Below, piece after piece: positions 1-9,597 of a DNA stretch of 64,000 nt (position 1 is its first letter; each line of letters opens with the position of its first letter). The stretch is from Sulfitobacter alexandrii (GTDB taxonomy: Bacteria; Pseudomonadota; Alphaproteobacteria; Rhodobacterales; Rhodobacteraceae): assembly GCF_001886735.1 (NCBI RefSeq), contig NZ_CP018076.1, positions 1,922,001 to 1,986,000 on the forward strand, in the 5' to 3' direction. A program made the translations under genes and the position numbers. A model generated the notes under the pieces. That model had not been told where the DNA came from. It was given only the letters and a program-made list of their open reading frames with translations, and made no database searches.

Positions 1-594
1 CCATTGCGTGTGGATGTCCCCCTTGTCGGTCCGCACGATCCAGCTGCCGTCCGGCTGCTGTTCCGTCCCGGTCACGGGGCAGAAGCGGATGATCTCGGCC
101 CCGTTCTGCCGCGCACCGACAGCGTAGGCGTTGGTCACGCCGGAGGGGTCCACGTTGCCGCCGTTCTCCTCGAACATGATGCAGCGGATGCCGTCGAAAT
201 CGACGAGCGGGTGCAGCGCCTCCGCCTCGGCGCGGTCGATCTCGCGGAAAGGAAGACCGTAGTACCTTGCCTTGGCCGCCTGCAGCCGCAGCTGGTGTTC
301 ACGCGCCTCAATCTGGGCAAGATAGAGCGAGCCGGGCTGGAACACGCCGCAACTCTGGCCTGTCTCGGCCTCCAGCGCATTGTAGAGGTCCATCGTGTAG
401 TTCTGGATGCGCGTGATGTTGTTGTTGTCATGCAGCCCGTGGATGTTCGCCGCCGCGTGCCATGTGCTGCCGCTGGTCAGCTCCGATCGTTCCAGCAGCA
501 CCACGTCGGTCCAGCCCAGCTTGGTCAGATGATAGAGGATGGAGCAGCCGATGACGCCGCCCCCGATGATGACTGCCTGGGCATGGGTGCGCAT
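1..594 (-). CDS. FAD-dependent oxidoreductase, GcvT/dimethylglycine dehydrogenase type (partial)
   Basis: This is the N-terminal 198 residues of a gene that runs off the left edge. It starts MRTHAQ at the ATG complementary to 592-594. A dinucleotide-binding motif GGGVIG lies near residues 11-16, followed by the ERSELTSGSTWHAA block typical of the DAO flavin domain of dimethylglycine/sarcosine dehydrogenase-like enzymes. Such enzymes oxidatively demethylate N-methylated amines, usually passing the one-carbon unit to folate through a C-terminal GcvT domain, which is not visible here. It is clearly paralogous to the complete gene at 2227-4644, sharing the YHLTKLGW and ERSELTSGSTWHAA stretches. 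The substrate cannot be told from sequence. Confidence 0.88.
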   Translation of the reverse strand, partial: MRTHAQAVIIGGGVIGCSILYHLTKLGWTDVVLLERSELTSGSTWHAAANIHGLHDNNNITRIQNYTMDLYNALEAETGQSCGVFQPGSLYLAQIEAREHQLRLQAAKARYYGLPFREIDRAEAEALHPLVDFDGIRCIMFEENGGNVDPSGVTNAYAVGARQNGAEIIRFCPVTGTEQQPDGSWIVRTDKGDIHTQW

Positions 595-710
595 GGGTCC
601 GTCCTGCACTTGGGGGTTTCGCCCCCTAGCCTTAGCGGCTGTCGGCCCGGACAATTGCCCGCCAGCGACAAAAGCCGTCGCCCGGTGACATGGGAGACAC
701 CGCGAGGGTG

Positions 711-2063
711 TCAACGCTCCATCTCGACCCCGTCATGCGGCGCGTCGCGCCGTTCAAGCTTCTCGGCCACGGCGTCGCGCACACGACGGGCGGCGCTGCG
801 CATCAGCCGGTCGCGGTCCGGCTCGAACGAGATTTCGCTCAGCGCGCGTTCCAGATGGATTTCGGCGGCTTTCGCCGCGGCGTCCCGCAATCCGTCGTCA
901 GGGTGCTGCATCAGCCCCGCCAGTGTCGCCTGAAGGGTCTGCTGCACCTCGACCACGCTGCTGCCGTCGCGCGCCAATGCGCCGAAGGCGTCCTGGATCA
1001 GGTCGGCCGGGTCGAGCGGCGCGACGTATATATTGTCGAGCTTCTCGTCGCGATCCTGCGCGATCTCGTCCTTGTAGTTCGTCAGGATCCGGCCGATCCG
1101 GGAAATCACGTCGATCGCGGTGCCGGGATCGTTCACACCCGGCGACAGCGCCTTGGATGCGACCTCGCCCATCACGATCAGGCCAAAGCGCGGATCCTGG
1201 TCATAGGTGCGCAGATCGCCGATGTTGATGCTGTCCCGGATCCCCCTCTCGAGCGTTGCGTCGGTGTGTTCCTCGTCCACCGGCTCGCCCACCCGCACAA
1301 GGCTGAGAAGCGGCTCGTTGATGAAGACGAAACTGCCCACGTTCCGCGTCAGGTAAAGCTCGACGCCATGGTTTTCCGCCACGCGGTTCAGCGCCTCCGG
1401 GTAGATCAGCTGCACGTAGCCCGATTGTTCCGCCCGGATCACCTCGGCGTCGTCCGGCACACCATCCGTCAGCGCCCGAGCGCCGAGGCACGGGTTTTCG
1501 AGCCTGTCGGTGAACTGCCTGCGGGTCACCTCTTCGATCTGGCGGGTCGTGTCGATCAGGCTGCCGAAACTCTGCAAATGGAGCGTCCAGCGGATCAGGT
1601 AGATCACGATGACGGCCAGCACGATCACCGTCATGATGAACAGCACGAAGGCGCGTTCGTCCACGTAGATGCCCAGTTCGCGCATGATGATGGCGATCAG
1701 CGCATAGACGTAGGCCCCGATGAAGACCGCCAGAGTGTTCTGCGTGGTCCGGTCCTGTATGATCAGCCGATGGACCCGTGGGGTCCATTGCGTAGAAGAC
1801 GCGCGGTATACCGACACCATCACCGTCAGCGAGAATGTCGTGACCGCAAGCATGGCGTTGGCGATGATCGACAACAGCCGGTCCGCCGCGCTCCCGGTCA
1901 GGGAGGTCGCGAGCTCGTCGGGCACGAACCCTTCGATCAGCTGCGTCAGGCCCAGCGACAGGATCGCCAGAAATCCCATGATCACGACCCTGACCCAAAG
2001 CTTGCGCGTGTATTCGCGCGACTTGCGGATGAGGGTCGAGGGGATCAGGAAATCAATCTTCAT
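711..2063 (-). CDS. DUF2254 family membrane protein
   Basis: A 450-residue predicted inner-membrane protein. Hydrophobic segments lie at about residues 22-42, 60-86, 108-128 and 138-160, followed by a soluble C-terminal region of nearly 290 residues. The layout and the N-terminal sequence match the DUF2254 family as I know it, whose function is unknown. It sits between two paralogous FAD oxidoreductases: it is read in the same direction as the partial one to its left, 116 bases away, and divergently from the one at 2227. No catalytic motif is recognisable. Family assignment is reasonably firm, function is open. Confidence 0.8.
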   Translation of the reverse strand: MKIDFLIPSTLIRKSREYTRKLWVRVVIMGFLAILSLGLTQLIEGFVPDELATSLTGSAADRLLSIIANAMLAVTTFSLTVMVSVYRASSTQWTPRVHRLIIQDRTTQNTLAVFIGAYVYALIAIIMRELGIYVDERAFVLFIMTVIVLAVIVIYLIRWTLHLQSFGSLIDTTRQIEEVTRRQFTDRLENPCLGARALTDGVPDDAEVIRAEQSGYVQLIYPEALNRVAENHGVELYLTRNVGSFVFINEPLLSLVRVGEPVDEEHTDATLERGIRDSINIGDLRTYDQDPRFGLIVMGEVASKALSPGVNDPGTAIDVISRIGRILTNYKDEIAQDRDEKLDNIYVAPLDPADLIQDAFGALARDGSSVVEVQQTLQATLAGLMQHPDDGLRDAAAKAAEIHLERALSEISFEPDRDRLMRSAARRVRDAVAEKLERRDAPHDGVEMER

Positions 2064-2226
2064 GTGGTCTTATCTAGCGGCAATTCGCCTGCGTCCAGCG
2101 ACCTCGGTGCAATGCACGCGCCAATGCACCGGAAAGTGCGAAAATCGACATATCCGGTCGGAAAACAACATGCCGCTGCCGGGACGGGGCGGCACCACTG
2201 GGAAAACCACACAGCGGAGCCATGCA

Positions 2227-4644
2227 ATGCAAACCACCACCCGTGTCCTGATCATCGGCGGGGGCGTCGTCGGCGCCTCGTGCCTGTACCATCTGACCAA
2301 GCTGGGGTGGTCGGACGTGATGCTGGTGGAACGCTCCGAACTGACGAGCGGCTCGACATGGCACGCGGCGGGCGGGTTCCACACGCTGAACGGCGACACC
2401 AACATGGCGGCGCTGCAGGGCTACACGATCCGGCTCTACAAGGAACTGGAAGATATCACCGGCATGTCCTGCGGGCTGCACCACGTGGGCGGCGTGACGC
2501 TGGCCGACAACCGCGACCGCTTCGACATGCTGCTGGCCGAACGGGCCAAGCACCGCTTCATGGGGCTCGATACCGAGATCGTGGGCCCCGAGGAAATCAG
2601 GAAGATCGCCCCCGTCACCAACATCGAGGGCATCATCGGCGGGCTCTACGATCCGCTTGACGGGCACCTCGACCCTTCGGGTACGACCCACGCCTATGCC
2701 CGCGCCGCGCGCATGGGCGGTGCGACGATCGAAACGCACTGTATGGTCAAGGAAACCACCCAGCGCCCCGACGGGACATGGGACGTGGTGACCGACAAGG
2801 GCACCATCCATGCCGAGCATATCGTGAACGCGGGCGGGCTCTGGGCGCGCGAGGTGGGGGCGATGGCGGGTGTCTATTTCCCGCTGCACCCGATGGAGCA
2901 CCAGTACCTCGTGACCGAGGAGGTGCCGATGATCGTCGAGATGGTGAAGGACGGCCGCGAACACCCGCATGTCATGGACCCGGCGGGCGAAAGCTATCTT
3001 CGGCAGGAAGGCAAGGGTCTGTGCATCGGCTTCTACGAACAGCCCTGCCGGCCGTGGTCGGTGGATGGCACGCCGTGGAGCTTCGGGCAGGAACTGCTTC
3101 AGGACGACTTCGACAAGATCGAGGACAGCATCGCCTTTGCCTACAGGCGTTTCCCGGACCTCGAACGCGCGGGCATCAAGAACGTGATCCACGGCCCGTT
3201 TACCTTCGCCCCCGACGGCAACCCGCTGGTCGGGCCGGTGCCGGGGATGCGCAACTACTGGTCCGCCTGCGGCGTCATGGCGGGCTTCAGCCAGGGCGGC
3301 GGCGTGGGGCTGACATTGGCGCAATGGATGATCGAGGGCGAACCGGAACGGGATGTCATGGCGATGGACGTGGCGCGTTTCGGAGACTGGATCACGCCGG
3401 GCTACACCCTGCCCAAGGTGATCGAGAACTACCAGAAGCGCTTCTCCGTTTCCTACCCGAACGAGGAACTGCCCGCCGCGCGGCCCCACCGCACGACGCC
3501 GATGTACGATATCTTTACCCAGATGGGCGCGGTCTGGGGGCAGCAATTCGGGCTCGAGGTCGCCAACTACTTTGCCCAGGGCGACGAGCCGACCTTTGAG
3601 ACCCCGTCCTTCCGCCGCTCCGACGCCTTCGGCGCCACGGCGCGCGAGGTGATGGCGGTGCGGAACGGCGTCGGGATCAACGAGGTGCAGAATTTCGGCA
3701 AGTTCCTCGTGACCGGCCCACATGCCCGCGACTGGCTGGACCGGATCATGGCAGGCCGCGTCCCGGCGCCGGGCCGCCTGTCGCTGACCCCGATGCTATC
3801 GGAAAAGGGCAAGCTGATCGGGGATTTCACGATGTCCTGCCTCGACGAGGAGACGTTTCAGCTCACCGCGTCCTACGGATCGCAGGCCTATCACCATCGC
3901 TGGTTCCTTGATCACCTCGAACCCGGTGTCGAGGTGCAGAACATCTCGGACAGGCGCACCGGTTTCCAGATCGCCGGGCCAAAGGCACGAGACGTGCTGC
4001 AGGCCTGCACGAGAACAGACGTCAGCGGGATGAAATTTCTGGACGTGGCCCGCATGACCGTTGGGCAGACCGCCTGCATCGTTCAGCGCGTCAGCTACAC
4101 GGGCGACCTCGGGTTCGAGATCTACTGCGACCCGATGGACCAGCGCGCGCTGTGGTCCATCCTCTGGGCCGCGGGGCAACAGTACGGCATGCAGCCTTTC
4201 GGCATGCGGGCGATGATGTCGCTGCGGCTGGACAAGTTCTTTGGCTCGTGGATGGCCGAGTTCTCGCCCGACTACACGGCCGCCGAGACGGGGCTGGACC
4301 GGTTCATCGCGTGGAAAAAGAACGCCGATTTCATCGGTCGGGCCCCGGCGGAGGCCGAAAGGAACAATCCGCCCGCGCGGGCGCTCGTGTCTTTCGTCGT
4401 GGATGCCGAGGACGCGGACGTGCACGGCTATGAACCGATCTGGCTGGACGGCGCGGTGGTCGGTTTCTGCACGTCGGGCGGCTATTCCCATTTCACCGGC
4501 ACCTCCGTGGCGATGGGCCTGATCCCGCGCGACCGGATCGCGGAAGGCCTGCGGGTCGAGATCGAGATCCTCGGCCAGATGCGTCCCGCCACCCTCGTCA
4601 CGGCGCCGCTGTTCGACGGCGACGGGGCCCGGATGCGGGGCTGA
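2227..4644 (+). CDS. GcvT family FAD-dependent oxidoreductase (dimethylglycine/sarcosine dehydrogenase-like)
   Basis: 805 residues, the usual length for this family. The start chosen is MQTTTRVLIIGGG at 2227, with the purine-rich CGGAG just upstream; the frame is open far 5' of this but carries no family sequence. Residues about 5-370 form the DAO flavin domain (GGGVVG near 10-15, GSTWHAAGG near 44-52), followed by a linker and a folate-binding GcvT domain (about 430-710) and GcvT C-terminal barrel. The enzyme probably demethylates an N-methylated amine such as dimethylglycine or sarcosine with FAD, giving methylene-tetrahydrofolate. It is a paralogue of the partial gene at the left edge. The exact substrate is not determinable. 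Confidence 0.9.
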   Translation: MQTTTRVLIIGGGVVGASCLYHLTKLGWSDVMLVERSELTSGSTWHAAGGFHTLNGDTNMAALQGYTIRLYKELEDITGMSCGLHHVGGVTLADNRDRFDMLLAERAKHRFMGLDTEIVGPEEIRKIAPVTNIEGIIGGLYDPLDGHLDPSGTTHAYARAARMGGATIETHCMVKETTQRPDGTWDVVTDKGTIHAEHIVNAGGLWAREVGAMAGVYFPLHPMEHQYLVTEEVPMIVEMVKDGREHPHVMDPAGESYLRQEGKGLCIGFYEQPCRPWSVDGTPWSFGQELLQDDFDKIEDSIAFAYRRFPDLERAGIKNVIHGPFTFAPDGNPLVGPVPGMRNYWSACGVMAGFSQGGGVGLTLAQWMIEGEPERDVMAMDVARFGDWITPGYTLPKVIENYQKRFSVSYPNEELPAARPHRTTPMYDIFTQMGAVWGQQFGLEVANYFAQGDEPTFETPSFRRSDAFGATAREVMAVRNGVGINEVQNFGKFLVTGPHARDWLDRIMAGRVPAPGRLSLTPMLSEKGKLIGDFTMSCLDEETFQLTASYGSQAYHHRWFLDHLEPGVEVQNISDRRTGFQIAGPKARDVLQACTRTDVSGMKFLDVARMTVGQTACIVQRVSYTGDLGFEIYCDPMDQRALWSILWAAGQQYGMQPFGMRAMMSLRLDKFFGSWMAEFSPDYTAAETGLDRFIAWKKNADFIGRAPAEAERNNPPARALVSFVVDAEDADVHGYEPIWLDGAVVGFCTSGGYSHFTGTSVAMGLIPRDRIAEGLRVEIEILGQMRPATLVTAPLFDGDGARMRG

Positions 4645-4684
4645 CGGGTTGGCCCTTGCCCGCCGTCGGGCGTAGGGTGGCGGG

Positions 4685-5305
4685 ATGGATCACGCGATGC
4701 CGATCATCATTCTCGCCGCCGGCGGCGCGACCCGGATGCGGGGGCGCGACAAGCTGCTCGAGCCGGTGGCGGGCGTCCCGCTCCTGCGCCGGCAGGCGTT
4801 GATGGCGCGCGCCGCCGGACAGGGCCCGGTCGTCGTCGCCCTGCCCCCGCGCCCTCATCTCCGATACGATGTCCTTGAAGGGCTGGACGTCCAGTTGCTG
4901 CCCGTGGCCGACGCCGCCGAAGGCATGAACGCCAGCCTCCGGGCAGGCATCCTTGCGCTGCCCGGCACGGTCCGATGCGCGATGGTCCTGCTTGCGGACC
5001 TGCCGGAACTGACCGCGGCAGACCTCCGCAGGGTCGCGGATGCGGTCGACCTGACGGACGGGAACATGATCTGGCGCGGGGCCACGGCGCAGGGTGCGCC
5101 GGGTCACCCCATCGTCTTCCGATCCGACCTCTTTCCGGCGCTCGCCGCGCTGGAAGGCGACAGCGGCGGACGCGAAGTGGTGTCGCAGCAGGCAGACCGC
5201 ATGGTCCTTGTTCCGCTGCCCGGCGATCGGGCACGACTGGACCTCGACACGCCGGAGGCCTGGGCCGCATGGCGCGCCCGAAACCCCGATGCGGTCCAAG
5301 ATTGA
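4685..5305 (+). CDS. nucleotidyltransferase family protein (MocA/MobA-like molybdenum cofactor type)
   Basis: 206 residues. The N-terminal motif LAAGGATRMRGRDKLL (about residues 10-25) is the nucleotide-binding signature of MobA/MocA-type cytidylyl- or guanylyltransferases, and LLADLP near residue 100 supplies the metal-binding aspartate. Enzymes of this family attach CMP or GMP to molybdopterin, or act as maturation factors for molybdenum hydroxylases. No molybdoenzyme gene is visible next to it. It lies 40 bases after the FAD oxidoreductase in the same direction and may be co-transcribed. MocA-like is the best guess; other NTP_transf_3 activities are possible. Confidence 0.78.
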   Translation: MDHAMPIIILAAGGATRMRGRDKLLEPVAGVPLLRRQALMARAAGQGPVVVALPPRPHLRYDVLEGLDVQLLPVADAAEGMNASLRAGILALPGTVRCAMVLLADLPELTAADLRRVADAVDLTDGNMIWRGATAQGAPGHPIVFRSDLFPALAALEGDSGGREVVSQQADRMVLVPLPGDRARLDLDTPEAWAAWRARNPDAVQD

Positions 5306-5320
5306 CGCGGCAATGCAGCT

Positions 5321-5695
5321 CTAGGTGCTCGCGGTGGTGTCCTGCGAGAACACGTTGCGCCACCCGTCGAGCCCCTGCTCCCAGATCGAGGTGATGTACA
5401 TCGCTTCGGTCTTGCGTTCGCCGGCGCGGACAAAGTCGGCGCGGTAGCACAGCGCGGCGTAGTCACGGCCCAGCCGCTTCACCCGATGCTTCGTCAGCTT
5501 GTACCGCGTGATCGTCGGCCCGTCATCGAGTTGCGCCGTGTGATCCGCCTTGGTGGCGAAGCCGGTGGAATACACGCCAAGAAAGTCGGCGTGCAGCATC
5601 TTTTCGTCGGTCGAGATATCCCCGTCGACCAGGGCATCCCAGACCCGTTCTTCACAGGCGATCAGGTCGGCCAGAAGTTCTTTGTCGTGTTCCAT
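5321..5695 (-). CDS. NTF2-like / DUF4440 family protein
   Basis: 124 residues starting MEHDKELLADLIACEERVWDAL. The N-terminal helix, the DFLGVYSTG strand and the closing IWEQGLDGWRNVFSQDT segment fit the small cone-shaped SnoaL/NTF2-like fold of the DUF4440 group. These proteins are variously isomerases, hydrolases or ligand binders, so no specific role can be assigned. The gene converges on the nucleotidyltransferase at 4685-5305, with 15 bases between the stops. No partner in an operon is visible. Confidence 0.7.
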   Translation of the reverse strand: MEHDKELLADLIACEERVWDALVDGDISTDEKMLHADFLGVYSTGFATKADHTAQLDDGPTITRYKLTKHRVKRLGRDYAALCYRADFVRAGERKTEAMYITSIWEQGLDGWRNVFSQDTTAST

Positions 5696-5816
5696 GCCTT
5701 ACCGATACTCCGCAACGGGCGCGGCGTCACTTCAAAAAGGAAAAGCGGAATGGTTGCCCATTCCGCCTCCCTGCGCTCTCTGACAGGGTCAAAGCGGCAG
5801 CTGCATATTCAGTCCG

Positions 5817-5838
5817 TGCTGCCCCCTTGGGGGCAGCA
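5817..5838 (-). terminator. hairpin terminator after the RTX/Hint gene
   Basis: A perfect 10-base-pair stem (TGCTGCCCCC / GGGGGCAGCA) with a two-base loop begins 13 bases beyond the stop codon of the minus-strand RTX gene. There is no U-run on that strand; on the plus strand the hairpin is followed by TGTTTTC. It is well placed to end RTX transcription, and may work in either direction. Confidence 0.6.
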
Positions 5839-5851
5839 TGTTTTCAATGGG

Positions 5852-8737
5852 TTACTTGGTCAGAAGCTGGGCTTCGTGCTTCTTCAGGGACCGGCGCGCC
5901 GAGGTATAGGCGTTGATGCCGTCCTGCGTCGCAAGCTCCGGGAACAGTTCCAGGATTTCCTGGCGCTGGGCGTTCCCGATTCCGGCCAGCGACATGTCGC
6001 CGGGCTGGAAGCTCTCGGTCCATGCGCCGTCCGACAGGATCACCTCATGCTGGTTGAACATGATGTGGACGTAGGTGGTCGAAGAGACATCGACGATGTC
6101 CACGCCTTCCAGCCCTGTCAGGTGCTTGGCCGCAACCAGAACTTCGCGTTCCTCGAAGTAGAGCGCGGTCTTGTCGTTGGCCACCAGCACGCGGTGGTTG
6201 GGCGACACCATCATGTCCCGCTCGGGCAGGTCGTTGCCGAGCGCGCCCTGACGGATCAGGACCGGCTTCAGATGCGCCGCCTTCTCGAATTCCGCGGCCG
6301 TCATGTCGCGGTGACCGACCCAGCGGATTTCCTGGATGCCGTTGTCGCGGGTGATGACCCGGTCACCGACCTGCAGCTCCTCGACACGACGCTCGCCCTT
6401 GGGTGTCGCGATCTTGGTGCCGGGGGTGAAACAGGGGATGACGTTCTCGATTTCCTCGAACACCAGCTGGCCTGTCGCGTTGCCGTCGGCATCGAAGTAG
6501 TTGACGATCCCGTCCTCGCGGTCATCCGAGGTATAGGTGACGTTCAGGCTGCCGCCCGGCACGGCGGAACCGCGCAGGTCGAGCGTATCGAAGTCCACCG
6601 GACCCGAGCCGCCGTCGACCGCGTCACCGGCGTTGACGTTCACGAAGGTGTCCTGCCCCGCGCCGCCGGTCATGGTGTCGTTGCCAGCACCGCCGTCCAG
6701 CAGGTCGTCGCCCTGACCGCCCATCATGTCGTCGTCGCCGTCGCCGCCGTAAAGCTCGTCGTCTTCGCCGCCGCCGTCGAGGCTGTCGTTGCCTTCGCCA
6801 CCGTAGAGCGTGTCGTTGTCACGATTGCCGCGCAGCGTGTCGTCGCCGATGCCCCCTTCGAGAAGGTCGTCGCCCTGGCCACCTTCCACGCTGTCGTCGC
6901 CCTGGCCGCCCAGCAGCGTATCGTTGCCGGTGTTGCCGTCGATGATGTCATCGTCGATCTGGCCATCGATGTAGTCGTCGCCGGAGCCGCCGGAAAGCGA
7001 GTCACGGTCGTCGGCGCCGTAGATCACGTCGTTGCCGGCGCCGCCGTTGACGGTGTCCATGCCGTTGTCGGGGTTCCGGTCGGGCGAAACGCCGCCGGTG
7101 TCCTCGTCGGTGATGTTGACCACGTCCGGGATCAGATCGGGATCGTTGCCCGCATAGATGGTGTCGTTGCCCGCGCCGCCGAGGATGCTGTCGTTGCCTT
7201 CGCCGCCGACGATGCGGTCGTCGCCCGTACCGCCGTCGATGAAATCGTCGTCGATGCCACCGTTGATCTCATCGTTGCCGTCACCGCCATAGATGGTGTC
7301 GCGGTCGTCGCCGGTGCGGATGGTGTCGTTGCCGTCGCCACCCTCGACGTAGTCGCGGTCGTTGTCCGGGTCCGCGTCGGGGTCATAGCCAAGCGGATCG
7401 GTCGCCGCGAAGGGATAGCCGAGGTCCGGTGCAAGGTCGCCGCCGTCGGTGTCGATGTTGTCGTCGCCGTCGCCGCCTTCGACCGTGTCGTTGCCCTGGC
7501 CCGTGACAACGGTGTCGTCACCGCCGCCCGCACGAACGTAGTCGTCGTTCGGCTCGGTGCCGGGCAGGATCGCCTCGGGGTCGTTGACGATGTCGCCGTC
7601 CGGATCGCCCAGATAATCCTCGTCGATCAGGTTGCCATCGTCGTCGCCGTCCACGTAGCCGTCCAGTGCCGGTGTCATATCTTCCCCGACGGTCACGGTG
7701 GCCGTGCCCTCGTCGGTCAGACCTTCTGGGTCGCGGACCGTGTAGGTGATCGTCGCATCGCCGGAGAAACCTGCGGCGGGCGTGAAGGTGACGGTGCCGT
7801 CGCCGTTGTCGACCAGCGTGCCCTGCTCGGCGGGGACGGTCGGATCGACCAGCGTCAGCTCGTCGTTGGTGTTGTCCACGTCGGTGTCATTGCCCAGCAG
7901 GTCGATGACGACAGGTGTCTCGAAGTCGGTTGCGGCGGTATCGTCAACCGCAACCGGCGCATCGTTCACCGGGTTCACGGTGACGTTCACGGTGCCCGTG
8001 TCGGTGCCGCCGTTGCCGTCGCTCACCGTGTAGGAGATCGTCGTCGCGCCGTTGAAATCCGGATTCGGCGTGAAGGTCACGTCGCCGTCGGGCGTGAAGG
8101 TCACGGTACCATCCGGGCTTTCCGCGCCGGTGACGGTCAGCGTGTCGCCGTTGGGATCGGTGTCGTTGACCAGAACGTTGACGGTCTCCGTCGTGTCTTC
8201 GTCCAGGATCAGCGTGTCGTCCGCCGCAGTCGGATCGTCGTTGCCGCCGCCAAAGCCGGGGTCGTCGAAGGTCACGTTGTCCACCGCGCCGGAGCCGGGG
8301 AAACGGACCTCGAACCGCGCGGTGCCGGGAACGAAGAGCTGCAATGTCACTTCGCCGCCGTCGCCGGTGGGCTGGACGAACTGGTTCTCGATCACGTCGC
8401 CGTCCGCGTTGTAGAACACCAGCCGGGTGCCCTCGCCGCCGGTTTCCTCGATGTCTTTCAGGGTGACGGATTTCATCCGCACGAGGTTATCGAAGTCGAA
8501 GAAGATGCTGCCGCCGCTGGCGTTGTCGTCGGGATCGCTGCTGTCGCCGTCCTCGGAAACGATCAGCAAGCCGCCCAGCGTGTCGGAGCCGAGATCGTCG
8601 TCGCCGCCGGTCGGGTTGGCGCTGTCAAAGATCATCGCCTGGCCGGAACCGCCGGTGGCCGAGATGGTCACACCCTCGTATTCGTCATCGATGACGGTAC
8701 CGGCAGCGAACGGGTTGAAATCAAGTGTTCTGATCAT
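5852..8737 (-). CDS. RTX calcium-binding protein with cadherin/Ig-like repeats and C-terminal Hint domain
   Basis: 961 residues, very acidic. An N-terminal domain of about 175 residues precedes two tandem Ig/cadherin-like VCBS-type modules (about 180-365, recurrent DDT and PDGTVTFTP). Many glycine- and aspartate-rich RTX nonapeptides (GGxGxD type, about 400-700) follow; they bind calcium outside the cell. Last comes a Hint domain beginning CFTPGTKIATPKG with SPNHRVLV further on, the arrangement common in Rhodobacteraceae type I secreted proteins. There is no N-terminal signal peptide, which suits a type I exporter using the C-terminus. AGGAG sits 9 bases before the start. A surface, adhesion or matrix role is inferred. 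No exporter genes are adjacent. Confidence 0.88.
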   Translation of the reverse strand: MIRTLDFNPFAAGTVIDDEYEGVTISATGGSGQAMIFDSANPTGGDDDLGSDTLGGLLIVSEDGDSSDPDDNASGGSIFFDFDNLVRMKSVTLKDIEETGGEGTRLVFYNADGDVIENQFVQPTGDGGEVTLQLFVPGTARFEVRFPGSGAVDNVTFDDPGFGGGNDDPTAADDTLILDEDTTETVNVLVNDTDPNGDTLTVTGAESPDGTVTFTPDGDVTFTPNPDFNGATTISYTVSDGNGGTDTGTVNVTVNPVNDAPVAVDDTAATDFETPVVIDLLGNDTDVDNTNDELTLVDPTVPAEQGTLVDNGDGTVTFTPAAGFSGDATITYTVRDPEGLTDEGTATVTVGEDMTPALDGYVDGDDDGNLIDEDYLGDPDGDIVNDPEAILPGTEPNDDYVRAGGGDDTVVTGQGNDTVEGGDGDDNIDTDGGDLAPDLGYPFAATDPLGYDPDADPDNDRDYVEGGDGNDTIRTGDDRDTIYGGDGNDEINGGIDDDFIDGGTGDDRIVGGEGNDSILGGAGNDTIYAGNDPDLIPDVVNITDEDTGGVSPDRNPDNGMDTVNGGAGNDVIYGADDRDSLSGGSGDDYIDGQIDDDIIDGNTGNDTLLGGQGDDSVEGGQGDDLLEGGIGDDTLRGNRDNDTLYGGEGNDSLDGGGEDDELYGGDGDDDMMGGQGDDLLDGGAGNDTMTGGAGQDTFVNVNAGDAVDGGSGPVDFDTLDLRGSAVPGGSLNVTYTSDDREDGIVNYFDADGNATGQLVFEEIENVIPCFTPGTKIATPKGERRVEELQVGDRVITRDNGIQEIRWVGHRDMTAAEFEKAAHLKPVLIRQGALGNDLPERDMMVSPNHRVLVANDKTALYFEEREVLVAAKHLTGLEGVDIVDVSSTTYVHIMFNQHEVILSDGAWTESFQPGDMSLAGIGNAQRQEILELFPELATQDGINAYTSARRSLKKHEAQLLTK
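6640..7545 (-). repeat. tandem RTX nonapeptide-coding repeats
   Basis: Imperfect 27-base units encoding the glycine/aspartate nonapeptides GGxGxDxxx, with several longer linkers that contain DPD and PDR stretches. The DNA shows the periodic CGTCGTTGCC-type text expected of RTX blocks. It is a coding repeat inside the RTX/Hint gene, not a CRISPR or a satellite. Confidence 0.85.
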
Positions 8738-9597
8738 GGTTCAGGTCTCCTAGGCGTTGCGACGCGCGGCGCGCAGCGCGGCCGGTGCGAAAAATGGTGC
8801 GGAATTCAGAAACGGTGTTTCGGTTGGAATCGAAGCGAGGCGTCCCCCGGACGCTGTCTTCTGGATCGGTGGCCTTGGCGCACTTTTCATTTCGGTCTCA
8901 CTCCATCACAACCTGAGCCCGCAATCGGCAGGGCCGAGTGCACGGGCGATACACACACATTGAGCACCATGAGTGGGGAGACCGCAGCAGGCGGCAGGGA
9001 CCATGCAAGGCATGATCCGGGCGTGAATACATTCGCTAACGTCGCGGCGTAAACACGTCTCCCGCATCCGAAAAGATGCGCAAATGTGCGGCCGCCCCCG
9101 TGACCTACAGACTTTGCCCCCCAGTTGGGCAAGACAATGGATAGCCCTTGTGAAGGATCGAACAAAGCGAAAAATGTCCGAAATATGTTTGCGCCGCCGC
9201 GCTGGCGCCCGGATTATGTCTTGGATTAACCAAGGTTTTCGCGTGGCTTAGGGGTATTGTTTCCAATCCGGTCCGGTCGCGGATCAGCCTCATCCATAAG
9301 AACAAGGCTTTTCCCGATTTCCCGGCATCGCCAGGCCGCCCGGCGGATCGGCAATTGTTCAGCAATACGAAACAAACGGTGGACCGCGAATTTTTCCGAT
9401 CTGTCGCCCAATTCTCGCCAAGGTTGTCCGCGCGTTGTTTTCAGGCACGAACCAATCGTTTGGTTTACGCCTGACTAATGCGCTAACGCGGTCCTTTGCA
9501 TCGAATCAAGCTGGCGTGAAAGGCGCAATAAGGCGACATTGCGCCGCAGGCACCGGCGCAGTCGCATCGGTGCAGTGATATCACGGGCATGTCTGGA
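8738..9597. other. 860-base intergenic region upstream of the RTX gene
   Basis: No convincing gene is visible on either strand; the open frames here are short or lack ribosome binding sites. It is more AT-rich than its neighbours, especially 9160-9480. Two inverted repeats stand out: CTTGG-ATTAA-CCAAG at 9220-9234 and AACCAA-TCGT-TTGGTT at 9450-9465. It probably carries the RTX promoter and regulator sites; which regulator acts there cannot be told. Confidence 0.5.

Noticed and set aside
690..2660. Long plus-strand frame over the DUF2254 gene
   Set aside because: Shadow of the minus-strand membrane protein; no domain or start signal, and it runs out of frame into the oxidoreductase.
6640..7545. 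Regular repeats that could suggest a CRISPR array
   Set aside because: Repeats are imperfect 27-base units without unique spacers and encode RTX nonapeptides.
5486..9052. A very long plus-strand open frame (over 1100 codons) across the RTX gene
   Set aside because: It is antisense to the RTX/Hint gene and arises from the biased GC-rich repeats; the minus frame has clear domains and a ribosome site.
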